From NCBI RefSeq assembly GCF_002813425.1, contig NZ_PHUL01000001.1:3458501-3522500 (forward strand): 64,000 bases of DNA, written 5' to 3'. The stretch is from Cellulophaga sp. RHA19 (GTDB lineage Bacteria; Bacteroidota; Bacteroidia; Flavobacteriales; Flavobacteriaceae). Below the pieces are notes generated by a model that saw nothing but the letters and a program-made list of their open reading frames with translations, was not told the DNA's origin and did not search any database. Positions 26,581-35,713 of this stretch are shown one piece after another. The translations under genes and the position numbers were made by a program. Position 1 is the stretch's first letter. Every line of letters starts with the position of its first letter.

Positions 26581-27609
26581 CTATTTTATGCTATATTCTA
26601 AAGTTACTGGGTTAAAAGTTATACTATAATCTCCTGCAGATACTGCAATGTTGTTTTCAGATTCCGTATCTAAAATTCCGTCTAACTCTAGATCTCCAAA
26701 GTTTACTTTCCAATCATTATTTTTCCTTATTTTTATTTCACCATCAACTAAGGTAACCTCAGCTACCCAGTTGTCAAACAAAGGATTGTAAGTAAAAGGC
26801 ATATCTGGACCATCCCATCCATTTGTTGTTGCACTACCTACAACTCCCCATGAATACAACTCTATAGAGTAGGTTAAATCATTCTCGTTAAAAACGATTT
26901 TATATGTACCAGCTGTAACGACTATATTTGATCCATCTGCCTCTAAAACACCATCAGATCCACCATAATTTGTATCCCAAGCATTGTCTGCTCTAATCTT
27001 TATTTCACCATCTGTTAATGTTACATAAGCAACAAAAGTACCTGCGTCCAAAGATTTATCTGTAGTCTGATAAAATGGCATATCTGGACCATTCCAACCA
27101 TTTATTGTAGCATCACCCACTAATCCCCATTTAGAGCTTAAATCTAACTCTGCAGCGTACGGTGTTATGCTTAACGTACTAACGTCAGAGAACATACTGG
27201 TATCAGAAGATAAAATAGTTTCTATTTTTACTTGAATTTCTGTAGCTACACCCGGCTCAGCTCCCAAGTTTATTAAAATCTGATTTACTTCTTCTGTCTT
27301 AAAAGTAAAAGTTGTATTTTCTTCAATACTTTTAACCTCTGCACCACTAAAATCACCTCCTACTAAATCAAATAAAAGTTGGTAACTTTTTCCTGAGGCA
27401 ACTCCTAATTCTGGTTCATTAAAATTAATAGTTAAAGCATCTGCCTCTTTATCGTCTTTATCTAACACTAATGTAGTAGTAGAAAAATTTGCAACTCCTG
27501 TAGATGCTGTTGATGATATTTGTGCCAAGTCTGAGTCATCATCACAAGATGTAAACAGTGCAAGACTCAAACAAAGAATCCATATATTTTTTAATATTAT
27601 TTTCATCAT
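26581..27609 (-). CDS. susE: SusE/SusF-type starch-binding outer-membrane lipoprotein
   Basis: 342 residues. The lipobox is FTSC (Cys22), followed by DDDSD, a run of acids that fits a surface-export signal. Residues about 35-145 form a SusE N-terminal Ig-like domain (ALTINFNEPELGVASGKSYQLLFDLVGGDF). Two homologous starch-binding modules follow (about 150-250 and 255-342), each with the set WGLVGDATINGWNGPDMPF or WGVVGSATTNGWDGPDMPF, a GEIKIRxNNxWxxNFG motif and a closing beta-strand. It binds starch chains at the cell surface next to SusCD. It follows susD by 14 bases. Confidence 0.9.
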   Translation of the reverse strand: MMKIILKNIWILCLSLALFTSCDDDSDLAQISSTASTGVANFSTTTLVLDKDDKEADALTINFNEPELGVASGKSYQLLFDLVGGDFSGAEVKSIEENTTFTFKTEEVNQILINLGAEPGVATEIQVKIETILSSDTSMFSDVSTLSITPYAAELDLSSKWGLVGDATINGWNGPDMPFYQTTDKSLDAGTFVAYVTLTDGEIKIRADNAWDTNYGGSDGVLEADGSNIVVTAGTYKIVFNENDLTYSIELYSWGVVGSATTNGWDGPDMPFTYNPLFDNWVAEVTLVDGEIKIRKNNDWKVNFGDLELDGILDTESENNIAVSAGDYSITFNPVTLEYSIK

Positions 27610-27623
27610 TTTAAGTTTTTAGG

Positions 27624-29225
27624 TTAGTATCCAGGTGTTGGTACAAGGTTTGGATTTGCATTTAACTCTGCACTTGGCATTGGATACAAATCTCTAAAAC
27701 TTTCTGAGGTTCTACCTGCCGGAATTCCTCCTTTAAACGGCCAAACACCTACATCTGAAAATTGTCCAAAACGAATTAAATCTGTTCTTCTATGGTTTTC
27801 CCAATATAACTCTCTTGATCTTTCATTTAGAATAAAATCTAAGGTTAAATCGCTTGCTGTAATGTTACCACTAGTATCACCATAAGCTCTTTCTCTTAAC
27901 AAGTTTACATAGTTAACAGCATTTGTAACATCACCACCTGCACCTCTAACATAAAGCTCTGCATACATTAAGTAAGCATCTGCTAAGCGAAAAACAGGAA
28001 AATTAACATCTACATTATTACCAGAAGCATCTGACCCTTGTACACCATTAATATCTACATTACGATATTTAGTTACAGCATATCCTTCTGTAAAATCAAA
28101 CGGGTTAGTAATTTCTAAAGACTGACCATCTGTATAAAACATTGCTCTAGAATCTGTATCGCCAGAAATATCATCAAACTTTTCTACAAGACCTTTAGTA
28201 CTTCTAAGACCTCCCCAGCCACCATTGACTCCAAATTCTGCAGGATCCATTGTGCCGCCAATTGCCGCATGAACTAGATAAGTTGTACCTCCAAATGCTG
28301 CATTTGTAATACCATCAAATAAGAATGGATAAATAATTTCATTCTCGGCTCCGTTTCTGTCATTGTCGGCTAAAAACAAATAGTTATAATTTGGAACTAA
28401 AGAATAAGCGTTGCTGTTAATAATTTTACTAGTAAAATCTAAAGCTTCTACATTCATTGCAGTACCCGTATACACTTCTGCATTTTGGTATAATTTAGCT
28501 AGTAACATCCAAGCAAAAGCTTTATCTGCTCTACCATATTCATTTTGGCGAGGTTCTGGCAATCTTGTTTCTATGTCTAACAACTCAGCTTCTACAAATT
28601 CAAACACCTCTTTACGTGTAGCTTGTGTAGGTAAAAAAGCTCCAACAGGATCGTTTTCATCTACTAATGGGATATTACCATACATATCTATACCGTGCCA
28701 ATAACTAAAAGCTCTTAAAAAACGAACTTCATCTCTATATCCGCTTATTTCACTTTTTAAAGAAGCATCAACATTACCACGACCATCTAATACACTTTCT
28801 TCTGTTTCTCTTAAAAACTGATTAGCCAATCCTATTTGAAAATAAATTCTTGCATACATTGCTGTTACAAAAATATCTGAAGAAGTCCATACGTGGTTAT
28901 TAATATTATGTATGGTCTGATCATTCCATGCAATAATTGCTTCTTCTGTAGACAATTCCTGAATAGTAAATAACATTCTTAAATAGTTAGAAAAGTTACC
29001 GTCTATACCAGAAATATCATCAAAATTACCACTAGTGTCTTGTCCTCTTAAAGAAAAACCTCCATATATTTTAGCCATAAACTGTTTATATGCAGCAGTA
29101 TCACTAAATGTATTACTAGATGTTTGCGATGTAAGAGGCTCTAAATCTAATTCGCTTTCACACGAAGAAAAAATAAAAGCAAAAACAATGGCAAACGCTC
29201 CTAATTTTAATTTTATATTTTTCAT
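27624..29225 (-). CDS. susD: SusD-family starch/maltodextrin-binding lipoprotein
   Basis: 533 residues. The lipobox is FSSC (Cys22), then ESELDLEP. Family blocks are present: SGYRDEVRFLRAFSYWHGIDMYGNIPLVDE, RADKAFAWMLLAKLYQNAEVYTG, VFRLADAYLMYAELYVRG and the C-terminal ILNERSRELYWENHRRTDLIRFG. It caps the SusC channel and captures maltodextrins. It sits 10 bases downstream of susC and 14 bases upstream of susE. Confidence 0.94.
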   Translation of the reverse strand: MKNIKLKLGAFAIVFAFIFSSCESELDLEPLTSQTSSNTFSDTAAYKQFMAKIYGGFSLRGQDTSGNFDDISGIDGNFSNYLRMLFTIQELSTEEAIIAWNDQTIHNINNHVWTSSDIFVTAMYARIYFQIGLANQFLRETEESVLDGRGNVDASLKSEISGYRDEVRFLRAFSYWHGIDMYGNIPLVDENDPVGAFLPTQATRKEVFEFVEAELLDIETRLPEPRQNEYGRADKAFAWMLLAKLYQNAEVYTGTAMNVEALDFTSKIINSNAYSLVPNYNYLFLADNDRNGAENEIIYPFLFDGITNAAFGGTTYLVHAAIGGTMDPAEFGVNGGWGGLRSTKGLVEKFDDISGDTDSRAMFYTDGQSLEITNPFDFTEGYAVTKYRNVDINGVQGSDASGNNVDVNFPVFRLADAYLMYAELYVRGAGGDVTNAVNYVNLLRERAYGDTSGNITASDLTLDFILNERSRELYWENHRRTDLIRFGQFSDVGVWPFKGGIPAGRTSESFRDLYPMPSAELNANPNLVPTPGY

Positions 29226-29235
29226 ACTGTTATCT

Positions 29236-32181
29236 TTAAAATTTTAAGTTTAATCCTAACAAGAAAGTTCTTGGTCTAGGGTAAAAATTATTATCTATAC
29301 CACCACTAATCTCTGGATCTATACCATCATAATTAGTAATTGTAAACACATTTTGTACAGTAGTTTGTAATCTTAAACTAACTTTATCATCTTTAAATGC
29401 ATTCTTAAAATTGTAACCAAGCGTTACGTTGTCCATTTTTAAGAAAGAAGCATCTTGAATATAGTAATCTGACAATAATTGGTTGTTTTTAAAACCTGTA
29501 TCTAAAATAGAAGTACTTACGTTTCTGTTAGAGCTTAATGAATTTAAACCAAACTCGTTACCCGTAGAAGAAGCAACGTTGTTATAGGCGTAATTACCTA
29601 TACTAGCTCTCATTGTAAAGTTTAAATCCCAATTTTTATAATTTGTATAAGAAGAAAAGCCTAGTAAATAATCTGCAGAAGGGTTTTCTTTAACATATAA
29701 ATCTCCTGTATCTGATGAACCACCAGAAACACCATCACCATCCCTATCTACATATACACCTTCTAATGGTTTACCATCTGCATCATAAACTTGTTGGTAT
29801 ACAAGAAAAGAACTTTGTGCAGAACCTACTTGGTGTATTTGCACAGTGTTACCTACTCCTCCAGATATACCTCCTGTAGCTACGCCTATAAAACTAGGAT
29901 CATCAACAGTGTTTAATTTTGTTATTTTATTAGTTAAATAAGATAAATTAAAACCAAGGTTCCAATTAAAATCTTCTCTGTGAAAAATATCAGAGTTTAT
30001 AGAAAATTCAAAACCACTATTCTCTAAATCTCCAATATTTGTAATTAATTGGTTTGTAAGATTAGATCCAGAAGGTATAGGTATTTGGTTTAAAATATCA
30101 TTACTTTCTCTTGTATAATACTCTATACTACCATTAATTCTATTATTAAAAAAACCATAGTCTAAACCAATATTGTATGTTTTAGATTCTTCCCACTTTA
30201 TATTAGCATCATAACCTGCTGGTCTTATAGTATTGTAAAAAGTATCTCCTAATTGATATTGCTGATTATCTGTACTAACTTGGTAAACTGGAAGGTATCC
30301 AAAATCCTGATTAATTTCTTGTTGTCCTGTTTCTCCGTAACCAATACGTAATTTTAAATTAGATACAGTTTCAGAATCTTTTAAAAAGTTTTCTTCAGAT
30401 ATGTTCCAAGCAAAAGCTGCTGCAGAGAAATTACCCCATCTGTTATCTCCACTAAATCTAGAAGAACCGTCTGTTCTATAACTTAGCGTTAATAAATATT
30501 TACTATCATATGAATATCGTAATCGAGATACATAAGACTCAATTGCATTGTGCGTAGCAAAAAAAGTAGAATTTTCTGTACCTGATATCAAAGGATTGTT
30601 TGCATAGTTTTCTCTATAAAATTTTTGAAAAGTATGACCTACTGTTAATTCAAAAGTACTTTTAATACTTTCTACCTCTTTCTTATAATTAACAAAAAAG
30701 TCTGCTAAAGTACTTCTACGCAAGCTACCGTAGCTACCAGTAATACTTTGTGCATTTTGTGCTGAAGCTGAGTTAGGGTCTGTACTTGTTTTACCATATC
30801 TCTCGTTATAATCAAAACCAAGAGTAACATTAAAGTTAAGTCCGTCTAAAAAAGGAGCATAATAATCTAATTTAATATTACCTATTGCTCTTTTTGTTTC
30901 CGCTTCATTTGATGACTGATTAATTAACCCTAGTGGGTTTCTAGGAGCTAAGTTATTTATACTTCCATCATTATTTAACCACTCATAATAACCTCCATAA
31001 TTGTTATTACCACTATATATTGGTTGTGTAGGATCAAACTGTAAAGCTGCCCCTATTACACCTCCGTTAACAAAATCATCATTGGTTATAGATCCATTTA
31101 GGTTTACGTTAATTTTTAAGTCATTATCAAATAAGTTCTGACGAAAATTTAAAGAACCAGAAGTACGCTCAAACTTAGAAGTTTTTACAAGTCCTTCTTG
31201 AGTTGTGTATCCAATAGACCCTCTGATCGCAGAACTTTCAAAACCTTTTGAAATTGTTAAGTTAGCATCTGTACCATAAGCTTCTTGAAAAATTTGATCT
31301 TGCCAATCTGTATCTGCATTTCCTAATAAAGGAACAGCTAAAGCTTCGTTTTGACTACCAATTAGCACATTTCTGTACTGACTAGCGTTAAGTACATCTA
31401 ATTTTTTTTGAACTGTACCAACAGAACCATTTGTATTTACCTCTACTTTTAAAGGAGCATTTAATTTACCACTTTTAGTAGTTATTAAAATTACCCCTGC
31501 AGAAGCTCTAGAACCATATATTGCTGTAGAAGACGCATCTTTTAAAACAACAAAACTTTCTATATCATTTGGGTTAATTGAGTTTAAAGCAGAAACAGAA
31601 CTTCCGCCTGTTGTACCTTGATCTACAGGAACACCATCTATAACAACAAGTGGACTATTATTAGCTGATAATGAAGAATTACCTCTAATAGTTATAGTTG
31701 CTCCTTGTCCTGGCTGGCCTCCTGGTGCAACTACGCTAACACCTGCAGTCTTACCTGTAATTAATTGCTCTGGTGAAGTAATTGCTCCAGAGTTAAATTC
31801 ATCTGTACTCACTTTTTCAATAGATCCAGTAGCATCTTTTACGGTTGTAGTACCGTAACCTATAACTACTACTTCGTCTAAAGCTTCTGTAGATTCTGTC
31901 ATTTCTACATTTAAAGTACTAGAAGTAACTTTCACTTCTTTAGGATTATAACCAATAGAAGTAAATAAAAGTACATCACCCATATTTACATTCTTAATTT
32001 CGTACAATCCATCAAAATCTGAAATAGATCCATTAGTTGTTCCTTTTACAACAACATTTACTCCTAATAATGGAGACTTTGTAACGTTGTCTGTAATTTT
32101 TCCTGATACTGTTTGTTGTGCAAAAAACAGTAAGGGAAAAAGAAGAAACACTCCTAAAAAGATATTCTTTAGTTTATTCAT
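29236..32181 (-). CDS. susC: SusC-family TonB-dependent transporter of the starch locus
   Basis: 981 residues. Signal peptide (to about 22, LLFFAQQ), CarboxypepD_reg-like domain (VSGKITDNVTKSPLLGVNVVVKG, about 24-105), the signature LDEVVVIGYG, plug (ITIRGNSSLSANNSPLVVIDGVP, about 115-235) and barrel ending in TFLLGLNLKF. It imports maltodextrins bound by SusD. It is the first gene of the minus half of the starch locus; the divergent LacI-type gene starts 265 bases away, with a palindrome and promoter-like elements between. Confidence 0.95.
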   Translation of the reverse strand: MNKLKNIFLGVFLLFPLLFFAQQTVSGKITDNVTKSPLLGVNVVVKGTTNGSISDFDGLYEIKNVNMGDVLLFTSIGYNPKEVKVTSSTLNVEMTESTEALDEVVVIGYGTTTVKDATGSIEKVSTDEFNSGAITSPEQLITGKTAGVSVVAPGGQPGQGATITIRGNSSLSANNSPLVVIDGVPVDQGTTGGSSVSALNSINPNDIESFVVLKDASSTAIYGSRASAGVILITTKSGKLNAPLKVEVNTNGSVGTVQKKLDVLNASQYRNVLIGSQNEALAVPLLGNADTDWQDQIFQEAYGTDANLTISKGFESSAIRGSIGYTTQEGLVKTSKFERTSGSLNFRQNLFDNDLKINVNLNGSITNDDFVNGGVIGAALQFDPTQPIYSGNNNYGGYYEWLNNDGSINNLAPRNPLGLINQSSNEAETKRAIGNIKLDYYAPFLDGLNFNVTLGFDYNERYGKTSTDPNSASAQNAQSITGSYGSLRRSTLADFFVNYKKEVESIKSTFELTVGHTFQKFYRENYANNPLISGTENSTFFATHNAIESYVSRLRYSYDSKYLLTLSYRTDGSSRFSGDNRWGNFSAAAFAWNISEENFLKDSETVSNLKLRIGYGETGQQEINQDFGYLPVYQVSTDNQQYQLGDTFYNTIRPAGYDANIKWEESKTYNIGLDYGFFNNRINGSIEYYTRESNDILNQIPIPSGSNLTNQLITNIGDLENSGFEFSINSDIFHREDFNWNLGFNLSYLTNKITKLNTVDDPSFIGVATGGISGGVGNTVQIHQVGSAQSSFLVYQQVYDADGKPLEGVYVDRDGDGVSGGSSDTGDLYVKENPSADYLLGFSSYTNYKNWDLNFTMRASIGNYAYNNVASSTGNEFGLNSLSSNRNVSTSILDTGFKNNQLLSDYYIQDASFLKMDNVTLGYNFKNAFKDDKVSLRLQTTVQNVFTITNYDGIDPEISGGIDNNFYPRPRTFLLGLNLKF

Positions 32182-32240
32182 AAAGTTAGTTTGAGTTAAT
32201 AATTTGATTAAAACTTAACACATTTTTATATTTCGCTTTG

Positions 32241-32273
32241 TGAAAGTATATGCTTAACTTTAATTTAACAAAT
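32241..32273 (-). promoter_or_regulatory. Putative promoter of the starch susC operon
   Basis: On the minus strand ATTTG (32269-32273) is followed after 20 bases by TACTTTCA (32241-32248). The -33 box is good and the spacing is right, but the -7 box departs from TAnnTTTG at its end, as expected of an activated promoter. Confidence 0.4.
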
Positions 32274-32285
32274 CTGAAGAGTTAC

Positions 32286-32297
32286 GCAACGGGTTGC
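32286..32297. promoter_or_regulatory. Candidate LacI-family operator palindrome
   Basis: GCAACGGGTTGC: two perfect 5-base inverted arms (gcaac/gttgc) around GG. It lies between the divergent susC and LacI-type genes, 12 bases upstream of the proposed susC -33 box, and is strikingly G+C-rich for this intergenic region. LacI-type proteins bind such short palindromes. Its place upstream of the promoter would suit an activator. Only one copy was found by eye. Confidence 0.4.
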
Positions 32298-32446
32298 ATG
32301 TTAACAACTTTATCAAAAAGTGTGTTTTTATGGTGAAAAATTAGTCCAATTTTAATAGATTGTTATTTATTTGCTATAAAAAATTAAGTATTATCAATTT
32401 AGAGTTAATACTTAGTTGATGTTCACAAACGTTGTATCTTTATACT

Positions 32447-33484
32447 ATGAAAGCCAAAATTACCATAAAAGACATTGCAAAAGAACTTGGTGTGTCTTCT
32501 TCTACTGTCTCTAGAGCCTTAAAAAACAGTCCAGAAATTAGCGAAGAAACTCGTAAAAAGGTAAAAGCTTTTGCAGACCTATACCATTACAAACCAAATA
32601 TGCTAGCGCAAAAACTACGCAATAATAAAACAATGGTTATAGGTGTAATTATTCCTGAAATTGTACATCACTTTTTTTCTAGAGTTATTAGCGGAATTGA
32701 AAAAATAGCTAACGGTAGAGATTACAATGTTATGATATGTTTATCTAACGAGTCTTACGAAAAAGAAAAGTTAAACATACAAATGATGGCTAACGGAAGT
32801 GTAGATGGTTTACTTGTTTCTATAGCCAAGGAAACCCTAGAAAAGGGAGACTTTGAACACTTTAATGAGTTAAAAGATTATAATATTCCTTTGGTTTTAT
32901 TTGACAGAATATCTGATGATATTACTTGTGATAAAGTTATTGTAGATGATATTGGTGGTGGTTACAAAGCAACAAAACACTTACTAAATGTAGGATGTAA
33001 AAATATTGCTATTTTGTCTACACCAGACCACGTAAATGTTGGAGCATTACGCACAATTGGTTACAAGAGAGCCTTAGAAGAAAAAGGAATTACCATTAAT
33101 GAAGATCTTATTTTTAAAGTTAATGATAACTCTAGTATTACAGAGCAAATAAGTGCATTTATGCATAATTCTACTTTAAATTATGATGGTGTTGTTGCTG
33201 TAAATGAAATATATGCTGCCAACGTTATTAAAATTGCCAAAGAAAAAGATTTACAAATACCTAATGAGCTTTGTGTTGTTGGCTTTACAGATGGATTAAT
33301 ATCCTCTTTTTCAACACCTTCTCTATCTACAATAGACCAGCATGGTATAACCATTGGTGAACATGCGGCTGAGTTATTATTGGATCGTATTCAAAATAAA
33401 GACATAAATAAAGAATACCAACGAAAGGTTATTTCTACAGATTTAATCATTAGAAAATCATCAGAAAAAAATACAGTTTTGTAA
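32447..33484 (+). CDS. LacI-family transcriptional regulator of the starch/maltose locus
   Basis: 345 residues from ATG 32447; an upstream in-frame TTG at 32432 would place five residues before the helix-turn-helix and is less likely. The LacI HTH (ITIKDIAKELGVSSSTVSRALKNS, 4-27) and hinge (HYKPNMLAQKLRNNKTMVIGV) are followed by a periplasmic-binding-protein-like effector domain (LVDGLLVSIAKET region; DHVNVGALRTIGYKRALEEKG; STPSLSTIDQHGITIGEHAAELLL). It most likely senses maltose or a related sugar and controls the divergent susCDE-amylase operon and the transporter/phosphorylase operon that follows, as LacI-type regulators do in other flavobacterial starch loci. Confidence 0.92.
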   Translation: MKAKITIKDIAKELGVSSSTVSRALKNSPEISEETRKKVKAFADLYHYKPNMLAQKLRNNKTMVIGVIIPEIVHHFFSRVISGIEKIANGRDYNVMICLSNESYEKEKLNIQMMANGSVDGLLVSIAKETLEKGDFEHFNELKDYNIPLVLFDRISDDITCDKVIVDDIGGGYKATKHLLNVGCKNIAILSTPDHVNVGALRTIGYKRALEEKGITINEDLIFKVNDNSSITEQISAFMHNSTLNYDGVVAVNEIYAANVIKIAKEKDLQIPNELCVVGFTDGLISSFSTPSLSTIDQHGITIGEHAAELLLDRIQNKDINKEYQRKVISTDLIIRKSSEKNTVL

Positions 33485-33510
33485 TCTGTATCAAAAATTT
33501 TATATCTTTA
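33477..33510 (+). promoter_or_regulatory. Putative promoter of the maltose transporter operon
   Basis: TTTTG (33477-33481), 21 bases, then TATCTTTA (33503-33510), close to the Bacteroidota pattern TTTG-n19-21-TAnnTTTG with one mismatch at the last base. It overlaps the end of the regulator gene and would give a leader of about 100 bases before the transporter ATG. Confidence 0.45.
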
Positions 33511-33566
33511 CCGCATCAAAATATTAAACTTAACACTTAATATTTTTATACTTCGCACCGTATACA

Positions 33567-33604
33567 CGCCATACAGACACTAATCTTGGCGCTGTATTTT
33601 TATA
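33567..33604 (+). promoter_or_regulatory. Attenuator-like leader with two exclusive hairpins
   Basis: CGCCA (33567-33571) can pair with TGGCG (33587-33591), while the adjoining ATACAG (33571-33576) can pair with CTGTAT (33592-33597). The second stem is followed by TTTTTATATTT and looks like a weak terminator. The first uses the intervening bases and shares base 33571, so the two cannot both form fully. It lies 16 bases before the transporter ATG. Regulation is inferred only. Confidence 0.3.
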
Positions 33605-33619
33605 TTTAATATTTACATT

Positions 33620-34996
33620 ATGGAAAAACAGAAACTTGGTTTCTGGCAGATCTGGAACATGAGTTTCGGGTTTCTGGGAATTCAATTTGGATTTGCCTTA
33701 CAAGGAGGTTTTATGTCCAGAATTTTTCAGACGCTAGGTGCAGAAAAAGATGATATACCTCTTTTATGGATTGCTGCTCCCTTAACGGGACTGGTTGTAC
33801 AACCAATTATTGGTTATTTAAGCGATAGGACTTGGAGTGCTCGTTGGGGAAGAAGAAAACCTTACTTTTTAATTGGTGCTATACTTAGTTCCCTTGCTTT
33901 ATTTTTAGTACCACACTCACCTGTTCTATGGGTTGCTGCTGGTTTTTTATGGATTTTAGATGCATCTATAAATGTATCTATGGAGCCATTTAGAGCTTTG
34001 GTAGCAGATAAATTACCAGATTCACAACGTTCTTATGGGTTTGTTATACAAACTTTAATTATTGGTATTGGCACCTGGGTAGCTAGTAACCTACCTTGGA
34101 TGGTTTCTAAACTTGGTGTTAGTGATGCTGCTCCGTCTGGAGTTGTCCCTATGTCTGTTAAAGTAGCTTTTGCTATTGGCGCTGTAGTGTTTTTAATAAG
34201 CATACTGTATACCATTTTTACAACCTCTGAGTATCCACCAGAGGATATGGAAGAGTTTAAAAAAGAGAAAGCTAAAAAAAATCAGTTTATTCCAGATATC
34301 CTAAACAATATCGGAAATATGCCTTCTACTATGAAAAAATTAGGAGTTATTCAGTTTTTTAGCTGGTTTGCCTTTTTTACAATGTGGAGTATGGCCAATC
34401 CTGCCTTAACAGAGCACGTATTTAATTCTCCTGCTCCTATAGAGGCTAATTATAATATGGAAATAGCTTCTGATGTAGAAGCTTTTAATATAACAAACGA
34501 AGCGTTTCAGAAATCATCAAACTTAGTAGGTTCTTACATGGGAACTTACGGTTTATCATCTATGGCATTTGCTTTAATTCTAGTCTTATACACTTCAAGA
34601 AAAAGAATTAACAGAAAAATGGTACATATGTTTTCTTTAATTATTGGAGGTGCAGGTTTTATACTAATGTATTTTATTCCGTCTCCAGAGTACTTAACAG
34701 TTTGCTTTGTACTTATTGGTTTTGCTTGGGGTAGTATTTTATCTATGCCATATGCAATGCTTTCTAGTGCTGTAGATCCAAAAAGAATGGGAGTTTTTAT
34801 GGGCATTTTTAATATGTTCATTGTAATACCACAAATTATTGCGGCTATTGGCGGCATAAATATTATATCAAACTTATTAGGAGAAGAAGCTATAAATGCA
34901 ATGATTGTTGCTGGTATCAGCTTGATTATTGCAGGATTATGCAACTTCTTAATTACCGAAAAAAGTGCAATTTCTTATCAAACAATAGAAGAATAA
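33620..34996 (+). CDS. MFS/GPH-like inner-membrane maltose transporter
   Basis: 458 residues with about 12 hydrophobic helices. MFS features: PIIGYLSDRTWSARWGRRKPYFLIGA between helices 2 and 3 (the cation:sugar symporter loop), RSYGFVIQTLIIGIGTWVASNLPWM, and a second-half GFAWGSILSMPYAMLSSAVDPKRMGVFMGIFNM. A longer periplasmic or cytoplasmic segment (about 275-300) interrupts the second half. It resembles the sugar symporters encoded in flavobacterial starch loci, which bring maltose or short maltodextrins from periplasm to cytoplasm. It is the first gene of the plus operon, 1 base before the mutase gene. Confidence 0.9.
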   Translation: MEKQKLGFWQIWNMSFGFLGIQFGFALQGGFMSRIFQTLGAEKDDIPLLWIAAPLTGLVVQPIIGYLSDRTWSARWGRRKPYFLIGAILSSLALFLVPHSPVLWVAAGFLWILDASINVSMEPFRALVADKLPDSQRSYGFVIQTLIIGIGTWVASNLPWMVSKLGVSDAAPSGVVPMSVKVAFAIGAVVFLISILYTIFTTSEYPPEDMEEFKKEKAKKNQFIPDILNNIGNMPSTMKKLGVIQFFSWFAFFTMWSMANPALTEHVFNSPAPIEANYNMEIASDVEAFNITNEAFQKSSNLVGSYMGTYGLSSMAFALILVLYTSRKRINRKMVHMFSLIIGGAGFILMYFIPSPEYLTVCFVLIGFAWGSILSMPYAMLSSAVDPKRMGVFMGIFNMFIVIPQIIAAIGGINIISNLLGEEAINAMIVAGISLIIAGLCNFLITEKSAISYQTIEE

Positions 34997-34997
34997 A

Positions 34998-35654
34998 ATG
35001 AAAAGAAAAGGATTCATATTTGACCTAGATGGCGTTATTGTAGATACTGCCAAATACCATTTTTTAGCTTGGCAAAAACTAGCTAATTCTATTGGTGTTG
35101 AATTTACTCATGAACAAAATGAGCAATTAAAAGGTGTTAGTAGAGTAAAATCTTTAGAAAAAATACTTAACTGGGGTAATATTACTCTAGAAAACGAAGA
35201 GTTTATTGGCTTAATGGCTAAAAAAAATGAAGATTATTTACAACATATAGAAAAAATGGATGCTTCTGAAATTTTACCAGATGTACCAAGAATTCTAGAG
35301 TTATTAGAAACACAAAACCAAGGCATTGCTTTAGGTTCTGCAAGTAAAAATGCAGAAGTAATACTACAAAAAGTAAGCTTAATACAAAAATTTAGTGCCA
35401 TTATAGATGGTAATGGTGTTACTAAAGGCAAACCAGATCCTGAGGTATTTTTAAAAGCTGCAAATGCACTATCTATTGCCCCTGAAGATTGTATTGTTTT
35501 TGAAGATGCAACAGCTGGTATAGATGCTGCTAATGCCGCAAATATGATTAGTATTGGTATTGGAGATGCATCAATATTAAGCAAGGCTGACTATGTTTTT
35601 AAAGATTTTACAGAAATCTCATCAGACTTTATACAAGAATTAATAAAAAAATAA
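34998..35654 (+). CDS. pgmB: Beta-phosphoglucomutase (HAD family)
   Basis: 218 residues, the normal length. HAD motif I FDLDGVIVDTAKYH (nucleophile Asp8 and acid/base Asp10), cap-domain LKGVSRVKSLEKIL, motif II GSASKNA, motif III Lys in KGKPDPEVFLKAA, motif IV EDATAGIDAA. It converts beta-glucose 1-phosphate to glucose 6-phosphate in the cytoplasm. Its gene lies directly before the GH65 phosphorylase that makes beta-glucose 1-phosphate from maltose, which fixes the function well. Confidence 0.95.
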   Translation: MKRKGFIFDLDGVIVDTAKYHFLAWQKLANSIGVEFTHEQNEQLKGVSRVKSLEKILNWGNITLENEEFIGLMAKKNEDYLQHIEKMDASEILPDVPRILELLETQNQGIALGSASKNAEVILQKVSLIQKFSAIIDGNGVTKGKPDPEVFLKAANALSIAPEDCIVFEDATAGIDAANAANMISIGIGDASILSKADYVFKDFTEISSDFIQELIKK

Positions 35655-35713
35655 ATGTAGATAATAGCTTACTCAAAAAGTAACATCTGCAAGAATCAAT
35701 AGCATAAGAAATT

